This document shows, in pieces, positions 43,850-55,374 of a stretch of 64,000 nucleotides of DNA. The stretch is from Tubulanus polymorphus (taxonomy: Eukaryota > Nemertea > Palaeonemertea > Tubulaniformes > Tubulanidae). A program made the position numbers and the translations under genes. The stretch spans positions 10,720,275 through 10,784,274 of the forward strand of contig NC_134032.1 of the NCBI RefSeq assembly GCF_964204645.1. Direction: 5' to 3'. Under the pieces are notes generated by a model. The model searched no databases, was not told the origin of the DNA, and saw only the letters and a program-made list of their open reading frames with translations. The stretch's first letter is position 1; every line of letters begins with the position of its first letter.

Positions 43850-46545
43850 ATGATGATGTTACCGGTAAGTCAAAAATTTATTACAATTTCCCTATTCGAT
43901 TTGTGTTGATTTTTTTTGGGGGAATAGCACGCAAGAGTAGAATTTGTGTAAAAATCTTTGTGGTCAAAAGTTTGAAAAATACGGTAGACACTGTCTCTTA
44001 CAGCGGTCAAAGTTGAAATTGTTGAAGTCATACCCGTTTTGCGTCAAATACATTGAGAAAGATTTTTGGACTTCGCTTTCTTGGGATTCCATTTAGGATG
44101 GTGGCACCTTCCCTCCTCGTATTAGGTCTCACGTTGGATGCGGTTCCGATGAAGCTTGGCCCAGCGGAATAAGTGCCGGCTCTCAATCACCGGGTTTTCT
44201 GGGTATTTTACTGCCACAATTCTGCAGGTGGAATGTCCCCGGCCTTATCACGAGTTATCGGCATTTCAGCGCTAAATAGAATTTTACTTTGAAATTTTTC
44301 CCCGGCCTTACCACCGGGAGTTCTTTGAAAGAACGGTTATTTTAGCGCCAATTCTGGTGGGAATTCTACCCAGTTCTCAAGTTCTACAATAGAATTGCCT
44401 TCGTCATAATACCGCGGCAGTACACACCTGAATTCATGTTCGATGAAGTGGAAAATCTACAGACGAAATAATGTCATTATGCTTAATGCAAAAATAATCA
44501 TCATTAAATTTAGGTACTGCATCAATCTGCAGCCAGATCCAGCATCCTCTCGAACACAATCGAAAGGATGCTTTGACAACATCTTTCTAATATTTCGATC
44601 GCGCCCCGCCTTCACAGAGGAGCTTCAAATATGTCGCCAGCAAGAAAGACGCGGGGTTACAGATTACAAATTACATGAAAATCATTTAGTTCATATATAA
44701 GACGGTGTCCACTTTGATGTCACCTTATGTGGGATACCTTCGTGGACTTCACCCCCCCCCCCCCCGACATTTCTTTTCGAAAATAAACTAAAATTCTCGA
44801 CCTTAAATAAATGATTTATCATTTCCCTTTCAATAAGACTTCACGATGGGTTCAGTATTTCTGCCAAGAAATTTTCGATCGAACATGAACTACGAACGCC
44901 AGGCGCGGGCATTCGTGTTCACTTTTCGTCCGTTCGTTCGTCTGCCCATAGACGGAATCCATTATTCTGGGGGAAGCTTTGAAGAAGCTTCGATGGATTG
45001 TCTAGATACTTGTTTTAAACATCTTATCAGTAGCACACTCCCCATATCAGCGCACTCCCATGTTATCGCCCAATGCTTCACTCACCCTCGGGTTGGCCTA
45101 CAGAGCGGAGTTCTCCGACCCTCTCGCTTCAGTATCATCCTGTAGTACAGAAAGGTCAAGATATGAAAATCGTTTAAGAATATGTGAATTACTGAAAGAA
45201 ATGTTTCGGGAGCGGCATCAATTCAGGCATTCACTCGAGACATTTCGATGTTGACAATATGGACAATAAACTACAAACATTTGCCACATTTCATTTGTAG
45301 GTTGTTACTTAAATACATTCATAGGTATTATTTCAATTATGCTACGTGTAAATGCTACCCTAAATATCACACGATACGAACTGTTAACTTAAGGTTTTTT
45401 CACACTAATCACACCGGTGATGTCGTCTGCGATTGTGATCACAGTCTAAGTACACGATATCATGTCGCGCGGTGCGATTAAAGGTTTTACACGCATTACG
45501 CAAATCTTATTTTAATGACATTTCTCATTCACAAAACCTGCCCTACCGGGACAATGATGCAATGTCAGCGTTTGTTTATTTTTGTTATTAATTGTTTATC
45601 TTGACAATGCCACCGACGTTTTTATTTAAATTTTTTAATTTTCTTGTCTGGCAAAAATCCATATGGAATTGTTCCAAAATGACGAAATTGAAGGCTGTTT
45701 AGTACAAATGTCACATAAAAGTGAACACTCTCCCCTCGGCGAGTGAACTCCTGCCCCCTCACAGCTACAGCATGTTCTCCGTGAGTCGGCCAGTCGTTGC
45801 GTTGGTGGTTGACAAAACTATTTGTGAAATTCTACTGAATTCATGGAGAGAAATTTAACAATCATTAGTTTAGTTGCCGATAGGTTGATCATCTGCTGCT
45901 GGTAACGCAATTAACGTAATTGACAGATCCAATGATAATCTTTGTGCTACCTACGAGCTGAGATGATTGTTAGTGGGTGCAAGTGGCCACTGACTTTTCT
46001 AGGATTTCTCAAGTCTAATTGGGCCTCAATTCAATCAGTTAGTTCTTTCTTTGCATTCCTTTCAGGTTCGACTGGTTTTGGCTGTTGCTAGCGTGTTACT
46101 GTTTCTCGAATCAACAAGTTCACGCCATTTGAGATCCAAACATGGGCATTTATTACGTCATCAAGAAGAGCTATGTTTCCACCCACCAGGCCTACGGGGC
46201 ACTAAATCCGGAGATAGAAAATTCCAATGTCCGCCTTACTACCCGTTCGACTTGGACACGGCCCCTCAAGACCAGCGGTCAATCTGCCAATCCTACTGCG
46301 TCAAGTCGATGAACGTCGAAGGCCGATACCCGAAAAAACTCACCGAATACAGATGTAAAGACTGTTCGAACCGATGCAGCGGAACTGAATGCGAGTGCGA
46401 AGAGGTCAAATACCCGGTACCAATCTGGACGGTGGTTCTTGATGAAAATCGTAATTTTGCTGGATATGAATTGAGTTATAGATCTGTATCGGTCGGCTGT
46501 ATGCCGGCGCGCCCGACTTTCAGTCGTTATTTCGACGACTATTAG
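43850..46545 (+). CDS. IL-17-like cytokine, two exons, 164 aa
   Basis: Exon 1 is tiny: 43850-43864 (ATG ATG ATG TTA CCG) followed by GTAAGT. Exon 2 is 46066-46545, after a long pyrimidine tract and CAG. Together the N-terminus reads MMMLPVRLVLAVASVLLFLE, a good signal peptide; exon 2 alone has no ATG at its head. The mature part is Cys-rich with RYPKKLTEYRCKDC, matching the IL-17 RYP...C...C segment, and a late VSVGCMPARP in place of the usual VSVGCTCV..P, so the last Cys of the family's C-x-C is missing. IL-17 family members are secreted cystine-knot-fold cytokines with expanded sets in molluscs and other lophotrochozoans. A role in immune signalling is inferred from family only. The exon 1 choice is the weaker part of the model. 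Confidence 0.75.
44000..46040. other. Intron of the IL-17-like gene, nothing coding
   Basis: It contains a C homopolymer (44749-44765) and short ORFs without domain. No repeat family was recognised. Confidence 0.4.
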
Positions 46546-47101
46546 ACAATACTTGTAAACAAAAACAGGCAATTCAATTTTTTTTTAAATTTTTTTGACG
46601 CCGTACAAACTGAAACAATCACGATGTTTATTACCTAGTATGCGCTAATTCAGAAGTTCGTGTGAGCCGATGTGCACTACGTCATCAATATTGATATGAT
46701 CATTTTCAGGAGAAAGTGGCCAATACGCCATCAATGCGATATATATTTGAAATCTAACAATCGACCCAGAATTTTTGAAAGTTTACTTTTGTGTACAATC
46801 TAAATCTAACTAAATTGAATATGAATATCGTTGTACAAAAAAATTATAGTTAATGGCGAGATATCTTATTAAAAAAAATCCGCACAGGTTGGATATATAG
46901 TCTGTATACGAATGTCGGTCTGCGTTTCACCTTGACTGTCATAATCTGCCTCTATGAACCATTAGTGGCGAATATATGTACTTAGAGACGAGATGACAAA
47001 AACAAAGCCACTTTTTCGTTAAGTTTTACGTTTATTGTTTCATTTCATATGACGTCGAATACGACATTTAGATGAACAGGGTTTCATTTGTATGATGTGA
47101 G

Positions 47102-48965
47102 TTACTTCCCGGGAACTGGGCACGGAGGCTTCGGCGGCATCGGAGGACATGTCAACGTGGCCGCGATCGTTTTCGCCAGAAAATGCTCGACGTTGACCCA
47201 ATCTTTAATTTCGAAGTAGTTTTCGTTCACCGGACGACTGACAACTTTCTTCAACTGCGCCCTGAATTCCGGCAGTTTTGCTCCGACCCCGACCCCGATG
47301 AGACGGGTGTTGGGGCTTCGTAGTTTCTTCGCCTGTTCGAGCAACAAGCCTTCTACGATATTAACCAACTGATCCCCTTTGAAAATTTCGCCGTCAGTTA
47401 TCAATACGACCGTGTTGTTTACGTCTGGGCGACTTTTCGGCAACATCTGAAAATGAATGAAAATATTGCACATTTAGTCAGGCGAGGGAATCTCGAGGAA
47501 GAATGGCGAAGCTAGTTCACACATCCACCATTCGGGGGCACCACGTGATGGTCAAGATCTTATTGAAATTAACCTACGTATCTCCTCCGACATGTACTAC
47601 CAGGGTTTGGTTGCATCACACGCCAACACAGGGCAAAGGCAACCAAACCCTGGCAAGCGAGGATGCCAGATCATGCGATAATAACTAAATTGTTTATTCA
47701 ATCATAGAATTGTGATAAAATGTACATTTATCAGTACTAAGGTCAGCGATGGACCTCAAGAAATTCAGCGAATTGAAATGGTTCTTTTTAGAAATGTCTG
47801 AATTAACTTCTTCTTCGGATTCTGATTGATAACTGATGAGTCTGACGTAACTCTGGTACTGAGGTAGCATGTGGGCTTAGGTGGTGGGCCATGATCAATA
47901 TTCACCTTTTCTCGGACATTCTTCAGCGCTGTATCTGTATGCGTCTGGCCGTGGTTAATGATTGCGGTGTCGATTTTAGTCACGATATTTTCGACGTCTT
48001 GTGTCGTTTGCAACTCGGTCATTTGTTGAACTATGAGCTGTTCATCAGCTCCCGAAAACATGTACACCCCCACCTGAACAAAAAAACAATTTACACTATT
48101 AATATGGAAATACCGTATGGATAAGATATTCTATCCACTATTTAGAACCCGTGTGAACAGGTTGTTTCGGGCCCAATTAAGCCCGGACCAACGCGGCTAT
48201 TCATGAATCATTACTATTCTATATTCGGCCATTTTTTCTTACATTGTAAATTGCCGGACTATTGCCAACGGGAAGCGCCAAGCCTTTGACGATGTCTTCC
48301 GCCGCTCTCCTTACAGTCGGTATGTGATTTGGCCCTTGGTTATTTATTCCGTTTTCCAAACTCCCGCTCTGGTCCAGCACGAGAACAACATCGTTCTGTC
48401 TCAAACACACTAGACATTTGATAAAATCGTTTGACTATTCTAAAACTTGAAAAATTCAATAGATTGGCGATGTATTAATTAAGTTCTGGCTAAGCTTACT
48501 AATATGTACTGCTTTAGAAAACAAGAACAGGTTGGTATCAATTAAGTAAAGCATTGATACCTATCATTATATCTTATCAACCTCTAGATAACATTCAACC
48601 TTTTTCCAATGGGCCTTTATGGCACTGTTCAGGCCCCTATCATCAATCTACTAATTCTGTCATGTACCGCAATGTTGTATTATATCTAACGGGGTAATAA
48701 TGATGAAATAAGTATATTAATTCATTCCCTTTTGAACGACATAATAATTCAATAAGTATTCATAGCACTGAACGCCTTGTTAGTACATAAGTTTGGAGCC
48801 TTGTTTTACCATGACCGGGAAAAGTATAGAAGCTAACACTGCTTACAAAAATAAACAAGTTCTACCTGGTACTGAGTCTGATAAGACGGGAGGTTCCATC
48901 ATTGCTGCTACCGGCCCGAACACGAACGCGACTCCCAATAGCATCCCGTAGAAGATTACAGTCAT
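47102..48965 (-). CDS. Secreted single VWA-domain protein, four exons, 259 aa
   Basis: Exons (minus): 48866-48965, 48243-48409, 47906-48073, 47102-47446; phases fit (780 nt). A signal peptide (MTVIFYGMLLGVAFVFGPVA) precedes a complete von Willebrand A domain. The MIDAS residues are all present: DQSGS in strand 1 (VVLVLDQSGSLE), the Thr in TDTALKNV, and the Asp in VVLITDGE. The domain ends at about FLAKTIAATLTC and is followed by a Pro/Cys-rich tail (CPPMPPKPPCPVPGK). It resembles single-VWA matrix proteins of the matrilin/collagen type, such as invertebrate shell-matrix or cuticle VWA proteins; the binding partner is unknown. An orphan copy of exon 3 lies upstream at 52.7 kb. Confidence 0.85.
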
Positions 48966-49141
48966 TTTCAGCTGAATGTGAAATAATATTAATAGAAATA
49001 AATTGAATAAAACAAGTTTCAGAAGAAAATAGCGTGAATACCTCAACCGCCCGACTGCAACACCACCTTTTAGGAAAGACCTGCAGACGTAGATAATTTG
49101 CTGCTTCAAATAAGACGCAGGGAATTATGATAAGGTTAACG

Positions 49142-49169
49142 CTTGGAGTAATCAATTGATTACTCCAAG
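49142..49169. repeat. Perfect 28-bp palindrome
   Basis: Left half 'cttggagtaatcaa' and its exact inverse, about 180 bp upstream of the VWA gene start codon. It is flanked by the direct repeat 'aaggttaacgct', which overlaps the right half. Confidence 0.9.
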
Positions 49170-49629
49170 GTTAACGCTACTTACCTTTGATTTACAGCAC
49201 AAATACAGGCTTTGTTACTAAAACAATAGTTGATGCCTGGACCGGGGAAATATGGTGTTATTTATACCAAACGAATAGCTGCCGGGTGTTTTTCGATTGG
49301 TTTCTGATGGCTCAACGTGAGATCAGGTTTTCAATTTCTTCCCCGCTAAAAATTCACGTAAATATTTTCGAAATATATCTTAAATATTCCTTTCAAATTT
49401 ATTTTTCGCAAAGCCCATAGACCGAGCTATCACTAATACATATATAACCCTAACCCACAGCAAGACGGTTCACCCGAAACATGAAACAGAAACGCAGGGT
49501 TGTTTCGTCTGTTCGTGCTTCGGAGCAACGCGCGCAAAAAGCCAAAAAATCGTCTTTTATGTTTCGCGTTAGTGTTAGTAATTATTCGAAACATTTTGAC
49601 AAATACCACCCCGTGTGTGTAAAAGCGAG

Positions 49630-51045
49630 CATACCGCTGTAGTATGTCTACGCCGCGATGCGGTGTATCGTTAGTTACTAATATTCACCGTTTGACAGGT
49701 GCTGCCATCTTTCATTCGAGAAAGAACATAATACAGCCGAAAAGCAGCAATAACGGGTTCTCTTGTTCTTATTCTTCTTTGGATACTGTGTCGTACAGTG
49801 TCGACCACGATCGCGTGTATACTGACACAGCCGCACCATGCTATTGAAAATGAAGGGAACTTAGGCTAAAAAAATGGATACCTTGTTTCTACGCTCTGCT
49901 GAGCTTTACACGTGACCTAGCCGGCCGGATCCCTACATTATTTCTTGTTTAAATCGTGATCAATTTTACCATAACAGACCCGGCCGCTATAGAGAAATGA
50001 ACTGTTTACAAATTTTATTATATTTTCCAAAAATGACCCAGCCGCTGCGGAGAAACAAGGTATCATTTTTGTTTAGCCTTAGAATCCCCTGGTTCAACGT
50101 TCCACACGGTTTTAAAAATGGGAAGGTCTACAAGCAGTCAATTAGGCCTACTTGAAACCATGGATAACTGGCCCAGACAATCCTAGATAATCGACCGATA
50201 CGTCTATAGTTCTTTTTATTTCAATAAAGCATTTGAAAAGGTACTATATCAGCGATTACTAAACAAGCTATTTGGAAACGGTATTGTTGTGGGGTTGCTT
50301 AGTTTCTCCAACAATGTTGTGGGGTTGAGTTTCTCAACCAATTGTTGTGGGGGCCACGTTGCGTTCTCCCCTCGTGTTGTCGTTGTTGGTTCCGATAAAT
50401 CCTATAAGTGATATCCCTCTGACTCCGGAATAATAACAACTCTTCTCTTAGGTCTACGTTCTTTCTTTATTTTCCCGCACAATTCTTATTCCTTCCTACA
50501 GCTCGTATTTTTAGGCTTCTCCGCCACTCTAGCATCTCTCTCCCCCTTACTGTGCTGACCCTCCCTTTTTATCTTATTTCATGTTACTCGTGAAGTATAC
50601 TTCTACATATGTTATACGTCACGAGTTTATTATACTTGTTTACTTCCTAGCCATACCAGAGCTCAAGGCTGCCGCTATAACCAGCAACCCTACGCAGATA
50701 CTCACGTCACTTTCACCTATCTTCTATTCAGTGTCTTGTGTGCGACGTAAGCATCTACGTAGGTTGTTTACTAACTTCAGCCACTGCCCTGAACTCTGGC
50801 TTCCCTCCCTCTATGCAAACTACTAATTTATCACCCCAATAGTATCATTGATGGGCTGCTTAGATGGACCAACAGTTTTCTCCGATCGAAAACAGGCGGT
50901 CAACATCAACAGAACTGTCTCGTCTTGGGTAGGCTTAACTAGTGGAGTAACGCAAGGTAGTATCCTAGGTCGTCTCATAACATCAGTACCACTGCAACGC
51001 TGTGTATGTCCCTCGACGATTTACACCGCACTGAAAGGGTTAAAC
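49630..51045. mobile_element. Possible split copy of the 'aaccctttc' MITE
   Basis: 49630-49720 has the family interior ('gatgcggtgtatcgttag', 'caggtgctgccatctttca'). 51010-51045 has the family end ('gcactgaaagggttaa'). The roughly 1.3 kb between, including reverse-transcriptase remains, would be a later insertion, or the two pieces may be unrelated copies. Confidence 0.3.
50200..50990 (+). pseudogene. Decayed non-LTR retrotransposon reverse transcriptase, interrupted
   Basis: 50208-50285 reads YFNKAFEKVLYQRLLNKL and then FGNGI, the RT block usually seen as DFSKAFDxVxHxxLLxKL. The next RT blocks appear only at about 50845-50985: LLRWTNSFLRSK in one frame and VNINRTVSSW, SGVTQGSILGRLI in another. 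About 540 bp between the halves is unrelated, so the element has an insertion plus a frameshift. The YxDD block was not found. It is RTE/CR1/Jockey-like at best. Confidence 0.75.
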
Positions 51046-51689
51046 ATGAACCAACACTATAAAGCTTTCTTCGGAATCCTTTTAAATTTCTCGGCTTTCA
51101 TTGAAAAATATATATACGCCGGAAGCATTCATTCCCTATGGGAAGGGTGATTTTCTTAGAGTTTGAAGGCCTGGGTTGGTCACAGTTTTAAGTTAACGCA
51201 TCGAAGCAGGAGTTGATACAGTGGCAATCGTAGTGGTTGTAGTAAATCAACCGTCACTACGTCAATATTTGCTGGTTCATGTTATTTAGATTTCTTCGGA
51301 TTCAGAAGCCAAAACATCGAGTTCGAAAATTAATTTGAAATGCACTGATTTGGACGATGGTGGAGTAACAAGTCTTGTGGTTCCCCTTTATTGTAACACA
51401 TGGCCCAATTGCTTATTTTCACAGCAAATTATCGACTGGAATTGATCATAAAAAAAGAGTTACTGTAAACGAGAATTTTGAACCGTAGGGCACTCAACAG
51501 AAGTACCGGTACCGGCCGTGCGTTATCAGATACTTGGTTGACGTGGTGTTATGAAACAGGTGTTTTATATTTTATAGTCAAAATGAATGTACTATCGGTG
51601 AAATACTCTATGATCATAGACAATGTTCATTTAATAATCAAAAGCTTTTGGTGATAGATAATAATTTGAGGGTTTAGATGGTTTATTAG

Positions 51690-51719
51690 ATCAGGGAAGT
51701 GTGATCACACTTCCCTGAT
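51690..51719. repeat. Perfect 30-bp palindrome
   Basis: 'atcagggaagtgtga' and its exact inverse, flanked by short direct repeats (tagat). Confidence 0.9.
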
Positions 51720-52003
51720 TAGATACAAGTCCCACAATCACGAAGCCGAAAACGTAAAATATCGTACGTCGAACGTAAAATATCGTACGTCGAAATTTAT
51801 CATCAAAATTTCCAGTTTTCAACTAACTGGTTTTTTTAGTTGAGGGTTTATTATCAATTTGGTCCAGTTTGGATTACGTCTTGGCGCTTCTCACATCTCT
51901 GCTCACACCCACTATGAATAATTAACCAGGTTAAAATCAAATACCGAATAGTTTACACCGAATATACCGAATACCGAACGAGGCTGACTTTCTGACGGAG
52001 TTG

Positions 52004-52171
52004 AAAAACGAAGTCCGAAATTGTTTCCTAGAGCTTGTAGATTATTCTACTCTACGTTTCCACGATAATCTAACAATCATCTTCAGTATTCGTGAAGATG
52101 AATATTAGAATAAAGTGGAAACGTCGAATAAACTACCATCTCTCGGAAACGATTTCGGACTTTGTTTTTTC
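52004..52171. repeat. Foldback with ~55-bp arms and cruciform loop
   Basis: The left arm 'aagtccgaaattgtttcc' (about 52011) pairs with 'ggaaacgatttcggactt' (about 52145), and 'acgtttccac' pairs with 'gtggaaacgt'. The loop contains a second inverted pair, 'catcttca' and 'tgaagatg'. Confidence 0.8.
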
Positions 52172-52415
52172 GTCATCATCATTTGATTCTGTCCACATCA
52201 TCCTCACAATACGGATATAGTGTTTTATCATTGGTGATTAGCAATTTAATGCTCATGCTATGCACGATCATGCATAAAACTCAAAAGCTCTGGGCATTTT
52301 GTCAGCATGAGTGAAATTAAATTCATGCATACAAGTAAATGAAGTTATCATGACAATGTCGTGAGTGATCTTGATCTAATTTCCCAAAAAAACATGGGCA
52401 CAGTGGTACTTTCCA

Positions 52416-52662
52416 GTGACGGATCCAGGAATAGGGGGCCAAGTCCAAGCCTAGTTGTATACTTGGTACACGAAGTGCAGGAATATTTTGGAGGGGGAGG
52501 GCTTCAAGATTTTGAAAACATGCATCATTTTCTGGGCATCTAGAGTAATTCTAGAAAGAAATAACCAGCAATGATTTGCCACTGTATGTGGTACTTTCGT
52601 TAGCCAGGTTGTGAAAATGTAATTTTGGCAATATATACATTTCCTAGGATCCACCCCTGCTT
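52416..52662. mobile_element. gcggatcc-family MITE beside the orphan exon
   Basis: Ends 'gacggatccaggaat' and 'cctaggatccacccctg'. It lies within 20 bp of the donor side of the orphan VWA exon. Confidence 0.5.
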
Positions 52663-52680
52663 TCTAAGACCATAATCTAC

Positions 52681-52848
52681 CTGTTCTCGGACATTCTTCA
52701 GCGCTGTATCTGTATCTGGCTGGCCGTGGTGAATTTTTGTATTTCGGATTTCATTTACGATATCTTTAGACGCTTGCATCGTTTGCAACTCGATCATTTG
52801 TTGAGCTATGAGCTGTTCAGCAACTCCCGAAAACATGTACACCCCGAC
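52681..52848 (-). pseudogene. Orphan duplicate of VWA exon 3
   Basis: This 168-bp minus-strand segment has the same length, phase, acceptor and donor position as exon 3 of the VWA gene (47906-48073). It reads VGVYMFSGVAEQLIAQQ and TDTALKNVREQ, with no stop. No partner exons with the DxSGS or ITDG halves were found around it, so it is either a duplicated fragment or an unused or mutually exclusive upstream exon. Both splice sites (cag before, GTAGAT after) look usable. Confidence 0.75.
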
Positions 52849-52999
52849 CTGAACAAAAAAACAACAATTTAGTACATTATTGATATGGAAATACCGTAAG
52901 AATATGATATTCTATACACTTCTACCTAAAAGATGATTTAGAAAAAAAATCTCAAATGCATTTATCGGTAAGCTTATATTCATTCAAAATTATTCAACA

Positions 53000-54000
53000 C
53001 GTCTCCAATTCATTGGCTTCATCCATGGAGCCTAACTCTTCTAAGTCTTCACTCCTCCTTCCAGTGCGCCCAACATATTTCTGTCTCCAACGCATCACTT
53101 CCGCCAACCGGAAACACGGGATGGGGATGCCTTCAGAGGGCCTAATCTCGCCAGCTCCACTTCCCTATTACATCCTGCTGAACGTAAGGAATGTAAAAAG
53201 ATGCAATATACACACAACAACAAAAACAATTTTCGTTAATTCAATTTTAACAATCTTTTTATTTGCGCTCATAAAATATACTGTCGAAATTGCACACGAT
53301 TTTCTATTTGTACGTTAAAACCTATCTATCTATATATCCATAATGTATATTTATATACATATATATTTATAATGTGTATTTACACCATAAACACTTTGTA
53401 TTACGTATAAAATAATGTAAATAGTGATCTACTTTTTTCTTAACCAAACGATGATTCAATAAGAAACACAAACCACAAAACGAGGAAGGGTCTTTCGTTT
53501 TATATAATAAAATCAGGGATTGCTTGATAAAATGAAAAAGATTTCTGGGCCTATTATTCAGAGTTTCTTGACTCCTCTTCAAACTCGAATACCTTCGAGT
53601 CAAATTATTGCTTAAAATTCCTTACAACCATCGTTGATAGGATTTTTACATTACATATCATCAAAAATTCATGAATTTTTTTTATATGAAATGTCATGAA
53701 AAAAAAACGTTCAGCAGTAAAATTTACGAATCCAATTGTCTCGACTAAGAAAACCAGAACCTAATTATATCAGAGTAAGTTATTCAAAAGTTTAAAAAAG
53801 ACGTATAGGCACAATGTTTGTGCTGTGAGAAAGTGAATTAAATGAAAGCGAATAAATTATTCAAAATTTGGAGTTCAGCCGATTCTGATATAGTTTTCAT
53901 GCCCGATATGTAAAGCCCAACAAACATAACGCAGGGAAACAAAGGAATACAGAATCAAACATGTTTTATCTCTCGGAAACATCGTTCCCCAAAAAAATGT
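53000..54000. other. Intergenic, no gene supported
   Basis: Only short ORFs and a TATA-rich microsatellite-like stretch (about 53330-53375). Confidence 0.4.
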
Positions 54001-54007
54001 TTCTCGT

Positions 54008-54345
54008 TTCTCATAAATGCACACGAATAGGGAAACGCTCGGATACATGTTTCTGTCTCCATGTTTCCCTGCATCGTGTGCGTTGGGTTTCAGAAACAAT
54101 GAAAGGCTAACAACGTCTCTCGTAAACCCACACAAAGCAAGGATACGCTCGGAAACATGTTTTTCTCTTATGTTTCCATGTTTTCCTGCATCACATGCGT
54201 TTGGTTTTAGAGGCGAGAATAAAAGACTTCCAATGTCTCTCATAAACGGACACAAAGCAGTGAAACGCTCGGAAAAATGTTTCTGTCTCCTGTTTTTATG
54301 TTTCCCTACGTCGTGTGCTTTTGGCTTTCCTCTCCCTTTGGAACC
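54008..54345. repeat. Three ~107-120-bp tandem repeats just past the homeobox stop
   Basis: Each unit contains 'aaacgctcggaaacatgttt'-like and 'tgtttccctgcatcgtgtg'-like segments, at about 54031, 54149 and 54260. The array lies within 10 bp of the homeodomain stop codon, so in the 3' UTR. On the minus strand a long frame stays open through all three units. Confidence 0.75.
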
Positions 54346-54353
54346 AGAAAAAT

Positions 54354-55374
54354 TTACATCGTCGGCCGCAGTTGTTCCGTTTCCTTTTTCCACTTCGAAC
54401 GTCTGTTCTGGAACCAAATTTTGATGACTTTCTCCGACAGGCCGAGTCGATTGACCAGTTCCTCGCGTCGACCGGCGTCGCCTAGATACATATTCATGCG
54501 GAACTCGTATTCGAGAGTTTGTATCTGGTAATTGCTAAAATTCGTACGCGGACTACGGAAACTATGACCGACGCCGACACCTGCGAAAGCGGCAGCGGGA
54601 CTGCTGAATGCCGCCGCGCCACCGACTCCTCCGGACGACTCAACTACAAAAAAGAAAATGTTACAATTAGTGGGAAATTTAGAGATATAACAAGGTGGTA
54701 GCCTGAGACTCAAGTGTCGCAGCTAAGTCAGATTTGGCATGAAGTTGATAAAGTTCATTATTTCCCCAGTCATTTAGCTTCGATCTGTTAAATTTCAACT
54801 CAAAACTGTAGAATTTGTTCCAATTTGCCGATTGCGCAGTCGAGACTTAAATCCAAACAGGATTAAAATTTTCTAGACTTGGTCTTGGCCAACCAGGCAA
54901 GGATATTTTCTTGCAGGGATCAGCACGGTGAAATTATAGTAGGATGGTTTACCCTCATCTATGCTATGACCTAAAAACATTTTTCGCTCAAATGCCAAGT
55001 ACTCTGCCAAGTGCTTTCAGGATTATACCCAACTAAGCACTAATCAGGGCCGGAATCCAAAATCTGTTCAAAAGTAAGTACTTTTTTCGGACTTTGTCAG
55101 ACTCGCTACGAACCCTGCTTACTCAATTCAATTTCTCAATCGAGTTAGACCCCAGGTTAAAGTTAATACCAGTCTATAAAACCGGACTTCCTAGATGATA
55201 TTTCAAACTAACCCGGTTCGGGAGAGTAGTCGTCGTCTTCGCCTTCAGGGTCATAGTTCGGGTCTTCCTCGTATTTTTTCTTCCTCTTATTACTGGCTTG
55301 TTGTTGTTGTTGTGTCGAAAACGGGCGACCACTGAACCGTCTCTCGTATCTATCGTAATGCTGATAAAAATCAC
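54354..55374 (-). CDS. Homeodomain terminal exon with linked upstream exon
   Basis: Exon 54354-54643 (stop at 54354) encodes an Ala/Gly-rich leader and a homeodomain: PRTNFSNYQIQTLEYEF, then VIKIWFQNRRSKWKKE. Trp48, Phe49, Gln50, Asn51 and Arg53 are all present. It is ANTP-class in style with some similarity to NKL members such as Dlx, but too divergent to name. Exon 55213-55374 joins it in phase 1 (SPEP then V-ESSGG) and encodes a polyQ run, a basic stretch (NKRKKK) and an acidic stretch. Its own acceptor (ttgcag) is also phase 1, the same phase as all the zinc-finger exons upstream. No start codon exon was found. It may be the 3' end of a separate homeobox gene, or an alternative tail of the zinc-finger locus. 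Confidence 0.8.

Noticed and set aside
53875-54417. 180-codon ORF called as starting with Met
   Set aside because: The start is TTG, not ATG; most of it translates a tandem repeat. Kept only as a low-interest finding.
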